Positions 18,642 to 36,589 of a DNA stretch of 64,000 nucleotides are shown piece after piece (the first letter of the stretch is position 1; every line of letters begins with the position of its first letter). This DNA is from Paralichthys olivaceus (taxonomy: Eukaryota > Chordata > Actinopteri > Pleuronectiformes > Paralichthyidae), in the NCBI RefSeq assembly GCF_024713975.1, contig NC_091102.1:10173001-10237000 (forward strand), in the 5' to 3' direction. The notes beneath the pieces were generated by a model, which was given only the letters and a program-made list of their open reading frames with translations, was not told where the DNA came from and did not search any database. A program made the position numbers and the translations under genes.

Positions 18642-19048
18642 AAATATCACATTTACAAATAGCTACACTTGCAATACTAAAACTCATATCTTTTAGAAAA
18701 ATATAAATGTAACACTTTTAAATTTAAAGGGAGACAAGACTCTAGATTAAACTTTGGAGGATAAAGATTTTAAACCTTTGGTCGCGACTACTTGAGTTAG
18801 AATGTCCATAAATGTGCAAACATAAACTGAATATCTGGAGATTTGTCAAACGTAAGCTTGAATTTCCACTTTGCATAAGACATGATACTGCAGGTAAGTA
18901 AAGTGCGGGATAAACGAGGCATCTGCTATGGTAAAACACCTACTACAGTAAAACACAAGTGCAAATAAATATGTTCCTAGGGATGTGCAAATAGAGTAGT
19001 TGTGCGTATATTTTTTTCAAAGAACTGGATGACTATCCATTGTGCGCA

Positions 19049-24197
<5,149 letters not shown>

Positions 24198-24870
24198 GCT
24201 GGAGGCAGAGAGGCGACATCGTGTGTGAGCTCCAGCGGGTCTGACAACACGTTTAAAGTTGGTGCGTAATGATTCACACACGCTCCAACACCACAACACA
24301 GCAGAAGTAGCTGTTAGCTAGCTGTTGGCTGAAGGAGCGGCTAATTCCTAAATAAAGCACACGTCTATGCGACCCACTGTGCTTTACGTCGGGTGTTGAC
24401 AGCCCGTAAAAGGTTGCAAACGTCGTTAGATATCAACATAAACTCTGCGTAACGTCACTCGCTAATCTGTGTGTTAACGTGAGCAAATGTTGCTGTAGCC
24501 GCTTCATATTCTAACGTTACTTACTGAGAGTGCGTGAAACTGTTTCAACCAATACACACGCTAAACCCACTACTTAGCATGGTTGCTAAAAACAAGCTAC
24601 AGTGACAAACGTCAACAGGATAACCTCACTAGCTAACTCGTGCCACATAGAACTATAACATCCAGGTTATCAACGTTATTCAGCAGATACAGATTATTGC
24701 GGTGCCACTTACTTGCCGGTGTCCTCGGGAGACTGTGTGCTACGCAGATTGCGCACTGTGTTGCTATTCTGCTGCGTCACAGATTAAGTAATCCAGTGTG
24801 CCGTAATCCACGCAGGAGGGCTGCGTCACTCTGTAACTACACCATCAGTACTGAGCGGGTGAAGTAATGT
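24198..24870 (-). other. ndufs1: ndufs1 5' UTR: noncoding exon 1, intron 1 and promoter
   Basis: The acceptor CTCTCTGCCTCCAG|C sits one base before the ATG. A strong minus-strand donor (GGCAA|GTAAGTG) has its exon edge at 24713, so a noncoding first exon at about 24713-24870 is likely. The start codon thus lies one nucleotide inside exon 2. Confidence 0.6.
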
Positions 24871-25420
24871 AGCATCTCCCCAGCAGATTCTCATCTACAC
24901 CCTAACTGTGACAGTCTGTGGTGATGTGGCAGCAACTGCAGGGATTTTATCCTCTGATTCACTATTTGCTTTGAATACAAAGGTGGATTATCCTCACTCC
25001 TAAATGTGCCATTTATTCACAGCAACAACAAAGAGGGTCAGAGGTTCTGATGTTCAGTCCGTGAAGTGACACAAGGCCTTCGCTTCCCTGTTGAAGATCA
25101 GGGTGAAATATGCCTCCTGTGCCATTTTTCACACTTGTCACCACAACAGGATGTCTCTGTGTGCCTCTACAGTGAGTAATCCTCACAAATCAGTGTTCAC
25201 CGGGGATGAATAACAGGACACGAGCCACTTTGTAAACAGACACTGAGGAAAATGCGGAAGGAAATGCAACATCTGGACGTTCCTCAGGCTTGTGCATAGT
25301 TGTGAGTAGTGTGTAAGTTCTGCTGGAAACCTGGAGTGTGTGTGTTAAACTTCAAAGCCTTATCATGAGGTAACCAGGATGACATCAAGTCAAATAATAT
25401 AAAACAGTACGGTGTGTGTG
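24871..25420. other. Spacer between ndufs1 and cmklr2
   Basis: No exon or RNA gene seen. In human, EEF1B2 lies between NDUFS1 and CMKLR2; no EEF1B2 coding exon is visible here. Confidence 0.5.
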
Positions 25421-26164
25421 CTCAGAGGAGCAATTTTATTGACATATATGCTATTTACTTGTAATATATTAGAATAAAACATTTGTACAACTCTCAACTA
25501 GTTAAACAAACAATACATTAATAGATGACTGTAGTATCAAACTGTATAAAAACATAATCATGTTAAACTACTATCAGATATATGCACATCTGTAACAGCC
25601 TATCAAGCAGTGATGAGCAGAGGAGTACAATCCAAATGTGTGAGATCCATGACTCATGATTTTCCCAAAAATGTTTGAAAAATAGTTTAAAAAGAATGTC
25701 CATCACATTTTCCAAAGCCTGAAGACACATCTGCAAATTGCTTGTTTTTCTGACCAGCTGTCCAACACACAAGGATATGCAGTTTATTATCACAGAATAC
25801 AAGGGAAAGCAGCAAATCCTCACAGTGGAGAAGCTGGACCCAGAGAGAAGCCAGGATTTGTATTTGTCTACTGACTAATTGAGATAGATTTTGATCTTGC
25901 CTGTTTCTCTAGAGATCTCTTGCAAATGAAAAATATATGCAAAGATGCTAACTATGTGCACATTATACCGTTTCCCTCAGTTTTTCCATTTGGAGTAATA
26001 GCTGAAGTAGGTGTAACTCCATCCAAATGAAACACAACAGGGAAAATCTGAACATTACAGCTGGAAAGAATGGGCGTGATAATCCTCCTCCACTGCGCTT
26101 AAGTAACAGTCAGCCACCCTCATATTTTTCATGGTCTGCTACAAGAGGCTGAGGACGATTGCGA
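25421..26164 (-). other. cmklr2: cmklr2 3' UTR with poly(A) signal at 25435-25440
   Basis: A minus-strand AATAAA (TTTATT at 25435-25440) lies about 0.73 kb past the stop. The ORFs inside have no protein-like character. Confidence 0.5.
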
Positions 26165-27244
26165 TCATAGAGTTGATGACTCCACAGGCTCCTCTGGGAC
26201 ACTGACTTGATGATGTTCTGGCACAGACTCCATCTCAGTGGCAGACACTGACTGGCTGAGCTCTCTTAGTGAACTCTTGGTTATGTTCAGACATGCGCGC
26301 TTCAGGATGTGACGAACCTTTTTACCCAGGAGCATATACAGCAGGGGGTTAATGCAGCTGTTGAAAAAACCTAAGCTGGTGGCAAGGGGAAATCCAGCTT
26401 TAAGCATGTGTTGTAGGTTCACTGAGGAATGTATTGATAACTCCATTAAGCTAAAGGCATGAAAAGGTGCCCAGCATAAAAAGAAGGCCAGGATTACAGC
26501 AGAGACTGTTTTGGAGAACCTAGATAGGCGGAACGAGCTCTGAGATCGATTCAGTTTGACTGTGAGAAGTATGCCTGTCACACAAATAGCGGTAAACGGC
26601 AGGAGGAAGCCCACAGTGGTGCGGATGGCCACTATTACAATGTGTCTCATGGCTGCTGTGTGTGAGTCCTGTGTGTGGAAGTTGTTGAAGCACACCACCT
26701 TGTCGTGCAAGCGCAAGGTGTCACGGAAAATCAGCGCAGGGCAGCTCATGGCGCCGGCTAGCACCCATATGCAGCAACACATGACCCAGGCTCTTTTTAC
26801 AGTTCGATGTCTCTGAGACCAGTTGAGGTGGACCAGTGACACATACCTGTCTATGCTGAGCACCGTGAGGAAGAGCACGCTGGCGTACATGTTCATCACG
26901 GACACAAATGAGTTGAGCTTACACATGGCCACACCAAAGTCCCAGTGGAAGTCTCGCAGAATGTAATCGATGTAGAGGGGCAAGAAAAGCACAAACACAA
27001 AGTCCGCCATGGCAAGATTGAGCAGCCACACGCTGTTGACAGTCTTTTTGCTTTTGAATGCCGTCACCCAAATAACAATCCCGTTTCCAATCAGACCAAG
27101 CACAAAGGAAATAATATAGATCACCACTGAGATGATGTGCATAGTTTCCCTTTGCCTGTGATCAACTTTAAGCTCTTCTAAGTCGCCATACTCCAGGTAA
27201 TATTCATAACTGTAGTTTCCATAGTCCTCGCTATAGTCAGCCAT
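26165..27244 (-). CDS. cmklr2: Chemerin-like receptor 2 (GPR1), class A GPCR
   Basis: Seven-transmembrane receptor of the chemerin/chemoattractant group, acting at the plasma membrane. The single coding exon gives 359 residues. The start MADYSEDYGNYSYEYY is chosen because an acceptor (CTTCTCACAG, exon edge 27263) excludes the upstream in-frame Met. Features: tyrosine- and acid-rich N-terminus with an NYS glycosylation sequon at Asn10, TM1 at about 37-61 with GNGIVIW, LNLAMADFVF in TM2, SIDRYVSLVH (intact DRY) after TM3, extracellular Cys pair (MCKLNSF and VCFNNFH), FFLCWAPFHAF in TM6 and NSCINPLLYMLLGKK in TM7, then a Ser-rich tail. PALIFRDT and CFNNFH favour GPR1/CMKLR2 over CMKLR1. The neighbours ndufs1 and adam23 agree with the human 2q33 order. 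Confidence 0.92.
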   Translation of the reverse strand: MADYSEDYGNYSYEYYLEYGDLEELKVDHRQRETMHIISVVIYIISFVLGLIGNGIVIWVTAFKSKKTVNSVWLLNLAMADFVFVLFLPLYIDYILRDFHWDFGVAMCKLNSFVSVMNMYASVLFLTVLSIDRYVSLVHLNWSQRHRTVKRAWVMCCCIWVLAGAMSCPALIFRDTLRLHDKVVCFNNFHTQDSHTAAMRHIVIVAIRTTVGFLLPFTAICVTGILLTVKLNRSQSSFRLSRFSKTVSAVILAFFLCWAPFHAFSLMELSIHSSVNLQHMLKAGFPLATSLGFFNSCINPLLYMLLGKKVRHILKRACLNITKSSLRELSQSVSATEMESVPEHHQVSVPEEPVESSTL

Positions 27245-27263
27245 TACTGCAATGATTGATTTT

Positions 27264-28800
27264 CTGTGAGAAGACAAAAAAATGTTATGATCAGATTTAT
27301 TTTCTATATGGTGATGCAGTATCTTAAAGAATCCCTCTTTGTTCTTACCTCACACCCTTTAGGATATATGCTCCTCAAAAGGACCCAGTTGTGTATCCCG
27401 CCCCTCTTTTCCAATCACTCAGCTCCTGCGTGTTGAGGCTGGGACAGGGTGTGTCCCGAGAAACCCTGGAACACAGAGTCAACATCCATCTAGATCAACA
27501 AATCAGGACATTGCAATGCCGCACAGATGAGGCTCAAAGAACCCTCGTAGTGTGATTCATGATGTTTGTTCTGTAAGTAAACATGGAAGAGCTGACACAC
27601 ACTTTATTGTTACATAATTTATGAATGCAGGGGCACAATGTTATTGTCTGGGTGATAATAAAAATTAAAAAAAAAAACACAAAAAAAACCACATGTATCT
27701 CATTGTTTATATTCCCCAGGGACGAAATCAGAAAAAAACAGAGCAAAGAGTCATATTTTTGCACATATCTGAAATACCAGTATCATCATCAAGGCCAAAA
27801 CAGAGCTCATCACCACCACAATTCTACTCCAGTCTTTATCTTCTATCTCTACTCTACACTACAATTACATTGAAAAGGAATGTCATGAAAAGAACATCTA
27901 CAAATGCAGAGGAATAGCTGCAAAGATAAAAACTGACAAACTGTTAAAGACTACATGGACACAATGTTAAATGCAACAATCAGTGCAATCGACAAAAAAT
28001 GGAAGATGTCCGTTTATAGGATTTAGAATAGGATTTCAATAAGATAAGATTACAGTATTTATTGTCTTGGTAGGAAACTTGCCATGTACATAACAGAGCC
28101 TGCAGTATTTAGGTACATTAAGTACATTCATCCATCAAATATTTTATTTATGAGTAGGTTTGTGTATTCTTTAAGTAGCACCTCTAAATTTGTTGTCCTG
28201 CTTTGTTTTGTACAATGACAATAAATACTTTCTATTCTATTGTACTCAATTTCTATTCATCTATATAGATCAAATTGACTTATATACTGTGCAATGTCAA
28301 ACTGATAAATAGGAGGAAAAAAACCTTAAAAGAGAAAACGTATACAACAACACATTTATGGTGAATGGAACCAATAGACTTTAGAAAAAGAGCTACTTTA
28401 GAGACTTGAAAACAAACAAACAGATAAAAAAAGTAGCGCCTATACTATCAAAACAACAGCATCTGTATTTAATAATCAGTTAACACCACAGGAACAGACA
28501 TAGTTCACCAGTCACTCGGTGCCACATATGCACAGTTTGAATACTAATGGGATAAACATGAAGAGCTTTCTCACCTAAAAGTTGGAGCGCCCCCTTTTCT
28601 GAAACCACTTTTCCGGATCAACACACGGCTGCTTAGCCTCTGTTAGCTCCGGTGAGCTGGGCCTGGTCTTATCCGTGACTTCTCCTCTCGGTGTCTGTGT
28701 TGCATGTGCAGTCCTCATCCAGACTGAGCCGTGAACTGTGGTTCCAGGGCTGGAGGAGCGGCGCGGTGCAGTGGGCGCGCCAGGCTGACGCGTCAGACAC
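27264..28800 (-). other. cmklr2: cmklr2 5' noncoding exons and introns
   Basis: Two minus-strand donors suggest noncoding exons: GTGAG|GTAAGAAC (exon edge 27349, with a possible acceptor near 27467) and TTTTAG|GTGAGAAAG (exon edge 28573). The second lies in a CpG-rich stretch (28600-28900) with a minus-strand CCAAT at about 28826, consistent with a promoter. Exon limits are inferred. Confidence 0.4.
28035..28250. mobile_element. Non-LTR-element 3'-end-like fragments
   Basis: AAATTTGTTGTCCTG..TTTTGTACAATGACAATAAATACTTTC followed by TTCTATTCTATTGT resembles fish LINE/SINE 3' ends with a pentamer tail. The AAGATAAGATTACAGTATTTATTG part at 28040 looks like the start of a second fragment. Confidence 0.4.
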
Positions 28801-29281
28801 GGACCAACGGAATGAAGAGAACTTATTGGTCCTCGGCTCGGAGCAGAAGAAAGCTTTCATTCAGAGAAGCTGTCGAGTAGAAGCCGATCCAGATTACTCT
28901 GTGAGTAAACTGTTTTCAGTGTTGCAGGTTTTGTTGTTGACAGCCCCACCCCCCCAAAAACAGAAACTTCATCTGCTTCCTTTCCCACCAGCCACTTTCT
29001 GAACTCGTTCATTCAGCACTTTGCTGCTCATTAAACCTGAGTAAACTCGTGGCAGGCCTCCGTGCTTTGAATGTGGATGTGCAGACGAGCTTGATTACAC
29101 TATAAAACGTTTGCTGGATTTACTGGATTTCCAATGAATTCCCCTAACCTTGGTTGACTTGTAAAATGCTGATTAAAACATTGTATGTGGAGATTTAGTC
29201 CTTGGTATAAGTCTGTCATGTCAAATGCGTAAATATGTAAAATTCAAAGTCAAGTTATTTATTTATTTATTATTTCTTCCT

Positions 29282-29395
29282 GCCTTCTCCATGTTAATAG
29301 ACCTGTACTGCAGCCGTGCACTAGGTGGCGATCCACGCACTTTGGTTTCACTTTTGGGGCGCTGTCACGCAGTCCATCTTTACATACAGGCTATG
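29282..29395. mobile_element. Fragment of a fish MITE (relative of the element at 47881-48166)
   Basis: GTGCACTAGGTGGCGATC and AGTCCATCTTTACATACAGGCTATG match the 3' half of the element at 47881-48166 with several changes. Confidence 0.5.
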
Positions 29396-30744
29396 ATGTT
29401 TTCATATTTAATTAATTGATTTTACAGATGCTTTTTTTTTTCCAAACTGATGCAGGATGATGTAAGAAAGACACGCGTGGACGCTGCTGCTCACCCATCC
29501 CTCGTCTCAATCTCCAGCGACCCCATAGTGACCATCCAATCTCTCTGTGGATCATTCAGTTCTGTGGGGGGGGGGGGGGTGACATCCCTCAATAGCTCAG
29601 CTGCTTGTGCACGTCTGTCTGCGTGTGTTCTGCGTAGCCTTTACTCATGCCGACAAGTCATGACAAGCACTGATTATAAACTCTGGCCACTGTGACACAA
29701 CACAGTCTATCATGGAGATATGCTGTTTTGTCAGAAAGACACGAACGCTGTCACAATCATCATCCCTTGTCCAACATCACTCATGCTTTTCCTCACGTAA
29801 TGTCTCAACACACTATGTTCCTATCCATGAATCACTCACTTCCTTTTTTATTCTACGCCTAAACACATTACTTTATGCACGGGTTGGAAGTTACATACAC
29901 CACTGCTATAAAAGTTTTCAAATGATTGTGCAAGGAATTATCATTATAATTACCACATTTGTTTTATATTCATTTTATAAGATTATCATATTCAGTTTGA
30001 GCCACTGATGATGCTCCAGTCCACATTGTCAATATGACATTCTGATTTGTGCCTAAGCAACATTAACAATGATTTAAATTCCTGTTCCCCTTAATAAGCC
30101 ATTATTTTCAAATTGGAACAGTCGAGCAAATGTAACGTAGAACATTGCATTCCTGCCATTCTTCATATAACAATTGATCTGCACATGGTTAGAATTCATG
30201 AACCTTACCTTACCATCAAAATAATAGAAACTCTGGGATGGAGTTGGCCTTTTAATACATAATGTAGGTCTTTTTTAGCACACGAATGCTAATCCTATAT
30301 TCTGAGGTGAATGATGTCCTTAAATTAAGGGTCAATAGGTCAACATTGACCAGATATACTCTGAAGGTCTTTTTCACAGATGTAAGCACAGAGGGAAATA
30401 CTAAAATTAATGGTGGGTGAATTGTGTTTAGCTGCTCTAGTTTCATTTTCATTATGCATGCTCCCTTGTGACGTGTGTTTTTTGTCCTGTGTTTTTAATA
30501 AATTTAAAGGACCTGTATATTTATGCAAGTATTTCTATTTAATGCAAATTTTGCTTCACTACATTTTAGAAGGAATTATTATACATTTTACTCTTTCATG
30601 GCTCAGTTTTGCATCAGCTTCCACATGTTGTTTTCAGTTAAACCGCTGATGCTTAAATATTAATCTGATAAATAGCTCATGACTTCCTGTACCTTCAGTA
30701 CTCAGTTTTTCTCCGTTAGTTTTTTTGCTAATGTATTAATGTAA

Positions 30745-30798
30745 GTGGTGAGTAGATAATGAGTGAATTTTCATTTTTGGGTGAACTATCCCTTTAAA
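30745..30798. mobile_element. MITE terminus-like sequence
   Basis: TTTTTGGGTGAACTATCCCTTTAA is the widely dispersed teleost DNA-transposon-derived terminus. A partner end was not found by eye. Confidence 0.5.
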
Positions 30799-31019
30799 AA
30801 TAAAATAAATAATAATTTGACATTTACATTTATCATGGTAAATATCGATTGTGTCTTAATCTGTAGCATATAGCATCTATAATTTCTGGCCATATCCCCT
30901 ATATTAGGCTCCTATAATAAAAACAATGTTTTATTGTTTTTTAATAAGTCATCCCTGTAGTTTTTTTGTGTTGTGGGAATTGAATGATGTTTCTGATGTC
31001 ACATGTTTTTTTTTTGTCA

Positions 31020-31398
31020 GTATGTTTGTTTGTGTGCGCGCGCTCCTGTCAGCTTGTTGTGATCTGCAGACCATGCCTGTGATCTGTGGAAGTCACCTGA
31101 AGGGGAGGGAGGACATGTTTGGTGTGTTCGAGGAGGAGCCTGCAGCTTGACTTCCAGTAGCTGTGACTGGCCGCCGCCTTCTCTCTGCCTCTCCCCCCAC
31201 CCATCGTCCATCCTCCTCCTCCTCCTCCTCCTTCTTCTCCTCTTCCTCAGCAGCTACTGCAGCAGCAGCATCCCGGTGCCTCCCGGATCCATGAAGAACT
31301 CCCTCCTGCACGGCTCCCTCCCCGCCGCGATGGGCCGCAAGCCTTCCACTGCGTTGCTGTGTTGATATCGAGATATTCCACTTATTCAAATATGAATC
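31020..31398 (+). promoter_or_regulatory. adam23: adam23 promoter/5' UTR with upstream ORFs
   Basis: GC- and pyrimidine-rich leader (CGCGCGC at 31038, a TCC repeat at 31208-31232). An upstream ORF of 24 codons runs 31290-31364 (MKNSLLHG...STALLC). A second ATG at 31392 overlaps the main start out of frame by seven bases. An in-frame TGA at 31393-31395 confirms that 31399 is the first possible Met of the adam23 frame. The TSS is unknown. Confidence 0.5.
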
Positions 31399-34300
31399 AT
31401 GCATTTGATATTTCTGGCCACTTTGCTCGTCAGCGTCCTCTCGCCTTGGCTTCATCCATCTCTAGCGTCATCCGGTACGTACTGGCCGCGTCCTGCTGCC
31501 TTTTTGTCACTTTGATGTCAGGGAATAGCCTCCACCCTCCACTTTGACTTAAACACTGACTGACGGTGGACTGCAGGTGCATCGCTTTGTGTTTCCGCTC
31601 CACGATAAAACGCAGGGCTGTGCAATGTTGAATATGCGGTGTTCTCGAACATGATGGTGCATTGAGGCACACCACAGCATTCCAGCAGCTCTTGTTCAGC
31701 CTGATATGAAACAGTGCTCTCTATTATGTATGATCTTCACATCTGAATGAACAACCACTGCAAACCAGTTTTTTCCATCCGTGCATAATATAATCTGCTG
31801 TTGTTGTCTGGGGCTTTTTGGATTCATATTGCATAACAGGAACTGCATTCATCCGTCTGGTGCAGAGTTTTCCACTTCTAGCACATCAAAAGTAGATTTC
31901 CGTGAATTAAAGCATCTTATTTTCCTCATTCTCAGTCGGCCTAACAGCCATTTGTGGTTGTCACTATGTTATTATTCAATGTGCAACCTTACTGAAGTGT
32001 GTCCTGAGGAATCGCAATGAAGCTGGGGCCACTTGCCTCAGTGTTATCAATGCGTTTCATGAATAAAGGATGATAGCTGGCTCTTTGAATACTCTGTGTG
32101 TGTGTGCATGTGTGTGTGTGTGCATTTCTCACATCGGTGCAACGGGATTTCTCTTTGCAGTTTCTCAAGGAGTAGAGGACAAGGTTGAGAGGGATGCGGT
32201 GCCAGTGCTGCTGAAGCAACAGGCAACTGCAGCACCTGCCACAGACAACACAACACACCATGCAGCAGAGCATGAGATCACCTACCCCTCGCGGCTGATC
32301 TACTACCTGAACGAGGACTCAGAGAGCACCTACCATGACCTGGACACGCGAGTCAAGAGTCAGGCCGCAGAGGGCCAGGTAAGCCAAGACAGGTGATCCC
32401 AGGATGTGGTGGGAAGATATTTTATGTCAAGTGTCCGGCCCCTTAACAGCCTGCTGTCTGGTGGAGGTTCTGAAGTTGTAAGTCCTTAATTGAGCCTGTG
32501 TAAATCTGGCTTGGAGGCCATTTTGCTGCACAGACACACACACAGCACATTCACAGACATGCTTTGTGTGCATCACGTCAGAGCGATCATGCTGAAGGAA
32601 GCATTTCTCCCACTGTACTTTACCATCTGTCCTTTATCCACCACTTCTCTTTGCACGCTGTACTGTAGATGATGTGACATAATCGATCCTCTACCCTGAA
32701 GTCGCCATCATCCTCTGCAGTGACCACTCTCTTCTTCATTAACAGGCGGTCCACCTTGCCCAGGCCAGTTTCCAGTTAGAGGCGTTTGGTTCCAGATTTG
32801 TCCTGGATCTAAAGTTGAACAAGTAGGTCCTTCCTCGCCTTATCTAACTAACCAACGACGGTAATTCATTAAAACTAAAACGATTGATTTCAGAGCTCAA
32901 AGCCGCTGTGGTCGTTAATTGTAACAAACTGCTTGACTGTGGTTTAACTTCCTGTGAGAGGGATTTGGATGTGTAGTTCAGCAGTGTCCTCTGTCAGGGT
33001 CGTGATGTAATGTTTTATTGTACAGATGGTTGAAAATGGCAGAACGTCAGCAGCTGTATTCATCTTAGGGTTAAGACCTCAAACTCTGTCTGAACATCCA
33101 TGCGACAACAGGCCCACACTGATACTGAAGATGTTATAGAAAACACTCTGTGATAAGCTATGATATGGAATTTATTTTTTAATTCAGGGCTTTTAAAAAA
33201 TCTACAATACAATTAAAATAAATATTGGATTTAGAGGAAAAAAATGGGTCACTGGATATGAAGAAGTGATAATTAGTTATGTGGGTAATTTAATAATCAT
33301 GCAAAATATGATCAAGATCATAGTGAGACTCAAAATCAGAGCATTAATGTTCACGTTGAAAACATCAAATCCCGTGAAGCCGACAGTGGTTGTCTGACCT
33401 TAGGCGCCAACATGACCAAGATCAACCTTGGGTGTTTCTGGGCAAGATACTTATGAGCAAGCATGTGATTCCTGTCTGTGGGTGACTGCTGTTTGTAACT
33501 GATATGTGTTATTATATGTCAGATTAGTCATTAACGCAGCGTCAGTCTAAGAGAAGGTATTCAGGGAAGCTGTAACTAAATAGGGCAGACTACTGGTTCA
33601 GGAATCCTGCAAATGTTAAGAGTCGTCTTAGTTCGGCTGCCAGTTTACACACAAGGACAAACTGTTTTTTTGGAAAATCATTCTGAAAAAGCAGAGTCTG
33701 TATCTTTAATTGGTTTTCATCATAAAGGAGCAGAGTGGCAGATATGCTATGCTCTGTGATCACTGTCCATTCAGAGACACGAGGCTCTGGACACTCAATA
33801 ATATTGATTTACTCCCCTCACAAAGTAGCTGGTCTACATATGCGAAGGCTTAATGTGCATGTGTACAAGGATTTCAAAATCCTGATTGAATTTCAGGCCC
33901 TTCAGTTGGATTTTAAACTGGATTGTGGATTCTGCAGTCAAATGTTGTAATTTTATATTGCACACGTCTGAGTGCTGTTAGATGTTGAGATGGATAAAGT
34001 GTTTTTGAGTCATCAAGGAGGAAATGTCATAAATATATCTTACTGTCTACTTTCATATTGCAAAAATGCTGCCATTCCACATTCAATGCATAATTTTATG
34101 ACTCAAGCTAAAAAACTAATTATGAAAAGATTTCCACATTCAGTTGAGAGCATTTTCATTTTGGTTTGATAGCTGCTGACACAGTCATTAAACTGAATTA
34201 TGTTGCAAATGTAACTCCACCATCTTTGTAGTATTTTGAGTTTGTAGCATATTTCAGTGCCAACATAGAGGCTGGCACTGAATAACTTATACACTTATAA

Positions 34301-36540
34301 ATCTATATAAATCTATAAATATAAATATAATATAAATACAATTTACATGGTACAGATTCCATCTATGTTGAATTTGTTTTGTAGAAGCCACATATGTGAA
34401 GTGAGCGGCTGATGCTCGAGGCCCAACGGGAGACGGGAGTGTGACCTTGATTCCCAGCTGTTTGGCTGCACTGTAGGTCATCTGTGAGATACATGAGCCA
34501 ACTTCACTTCCCTGTGTTCCTCTCTTTTCATGTGAGAACAGGGGGTTTGAATTCTGCTTGGTGTTGTAGCTGCGACAGTGCGGGTCTAAATATAGATGGG
34601 TCTGCAACCTGCCAATGGGCGCTTCTTTATCTCCTCGCCGCTCACTGTACCTGTGATTGTAAACTGAGGAAACTGGTTTTCCCACTGGAGGACGTATATT
34701 GATTTAAAACACATCCTTTTTCATGTAGTGCATCAGGAATGGGACCAGTAGCTTCCCTGTAATGGACCTCAGTTCTTTTTTAGATATCCTGTTGTGAATA
34801 TCTTTTCCGCTGCTGACTCTTCCTTGGAGTGTCTTCATCTTTTAGGACACGTATCAGATTCATTCTATTTGTTGAGAGTTTAAACATTGTGATATGATGG
34901 AGCTGTGCGTCACGTCAGGATTCAGAGCTGTATTTCATGTGGTGCCAGACACAAGAACATTTTGATTTTATGTCTCTGCCTTGCTTCTGTCTCGCTTTCC
35001 TGTGCTGCTGCTGCTGCTGCATTGAGGCACTCAGTTGCCTCTGGACTAGAGTAACCTTAGGGCAGGCTAGTGCTGCCTCCACACACAGATTCAAAGATCT
35101 CTCACACACACACACTCACTCACACACACACATCTTGAAACACTAATGCTTTACCCCTCCATACTTTGCGGAGCTCCCCACCACCCACACACACTAACAC
35201 ATCCGTATACACTCTTACTCTCTTATGTCCAACTAAAAATAGGCCCCTCACTCAGGAATCTCTTTCACACGCTGCCCCTGCCTCGACTCTTCCCCTCATC
35301 CCAGTGCACTTCCTGCCCGAGCATCACTTAACGGCGTCACGCTGCCGGTGTCACAAGACTTCCTCACTTGCATCTCTTTTTCTAAAAAAATGTTTTTCTT
35401 TTTTATGCCGCAACACCACCACATCTTTACAGTGAGGAGGGTGTGTTTTTTGATTTGCTAGGTTACTCAGAAGAAGAAAAGCGCAGTTGTGGCAAAAATG
35501 GCAGCCTCTTGAAATCAGATGTCAGCTAACAGATTGAGTGTGTGTAACGGTGAGGGATGCTGACTCAAACAGAGGGAACTTGACCGCTGTGTTCAAGGTG
35601 AAGCCGAGGCAGATTTCAGACATAGTTACTTGTTTCGGTTCCTATCACTTGTGCTGTTTCTCAACCAGTGATCTAAATGTGGTAAAATTGAGGAAGAAGC
35701 ATATTCGTGAGAGCAATGTTTTACAATTTCTTTAAAATCACTTGAATTACTGTAAATCCACTTTTAGAATGAGTGCGTAACTGTGTGTGAGTCTATTTTT
35801 AACATCTTATTATAACAGAATGTGCATGTTTTTGAAAGATTGGTCATTTTATCCAATACAGTCTTGTTTGTGCAGCCGCTCACAAGTAAAGTGCATCCTA
35901 ATTTTTCCCAGAGGGCAGGGGACATTTAACATCTGCGGTGCTCTTTTGAGATGCCATGAGCCATGTCATGTTTGTGCAGACTAATCCAGGCACTGTGGTT
36001 ATGAGTGTTCTTGTTTAAACTCCAACCAAAGCAGCGCTCACCGCTCGTTTGAAACCACACTACTGTGTGAGTCAGAGAAAGCAAACATAGACAGACTGTT
36101 GTGTTGTTTTTACTGTCGCTGCATCATATCCTTCCGATTTAACCAACTTCAATCCCTGTTTTTTTTTTTTCAGTGGCTTGCTGTCTTCAGATTATGTTGA
36201 AATCCATTATGAAGGGGGCAAACCTGTTCTATCAAAGGTAACATCTTCTGTAGTTTTGACACAAATGTTAAAATACACGTTATCTTCTTTTGTTGCTGGA
36301 GTGTGGTTGTCTGTTTCCTTTAGTCAGTCTTGTATATTGTTGGTAAAGCTAAAGGCTCACCCTTTTGAAATTAAAGACAGATGTGTGTTGACGGCCTGTG
36401 AATTAGTTTGCTTTTGTGTTTTATTGCTAACCCCTCTGCAAAACTGTCACCAAATTAACACTGCAACTGTCACATGTCAACCAAAAAACTGGACATATAT
36501 TTAGACTGAGAAAAAGAACACAATGTACAAGACAAGGCTC

Positions 36541-36589
<49 letters not shown>

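Larger units (their letters stand above)
28801..31000. other. Divergent intergenic region between cmklr2 and adam23
   Basis: It contains a CpG-rich part up to about 28900, a 14-nt G run at 29566-29579, a repeat fragment at 29282-29395 and a MITE end near 30745-30798. No supported gene. The ORF at 28691-29002 (+) is discussed under findings. Confidence 0.5.

Noticed and set aside
31147-31365. Leucine-rich ORF ([18 protein letters not shown]) upstream of adam23 as a signal peptide
   Set aside because: It has no ATG before the leucine run and its frame ends at 31365. The ATG at 31399 gives a proper signal peptide with a phase-matched donor at 31474.
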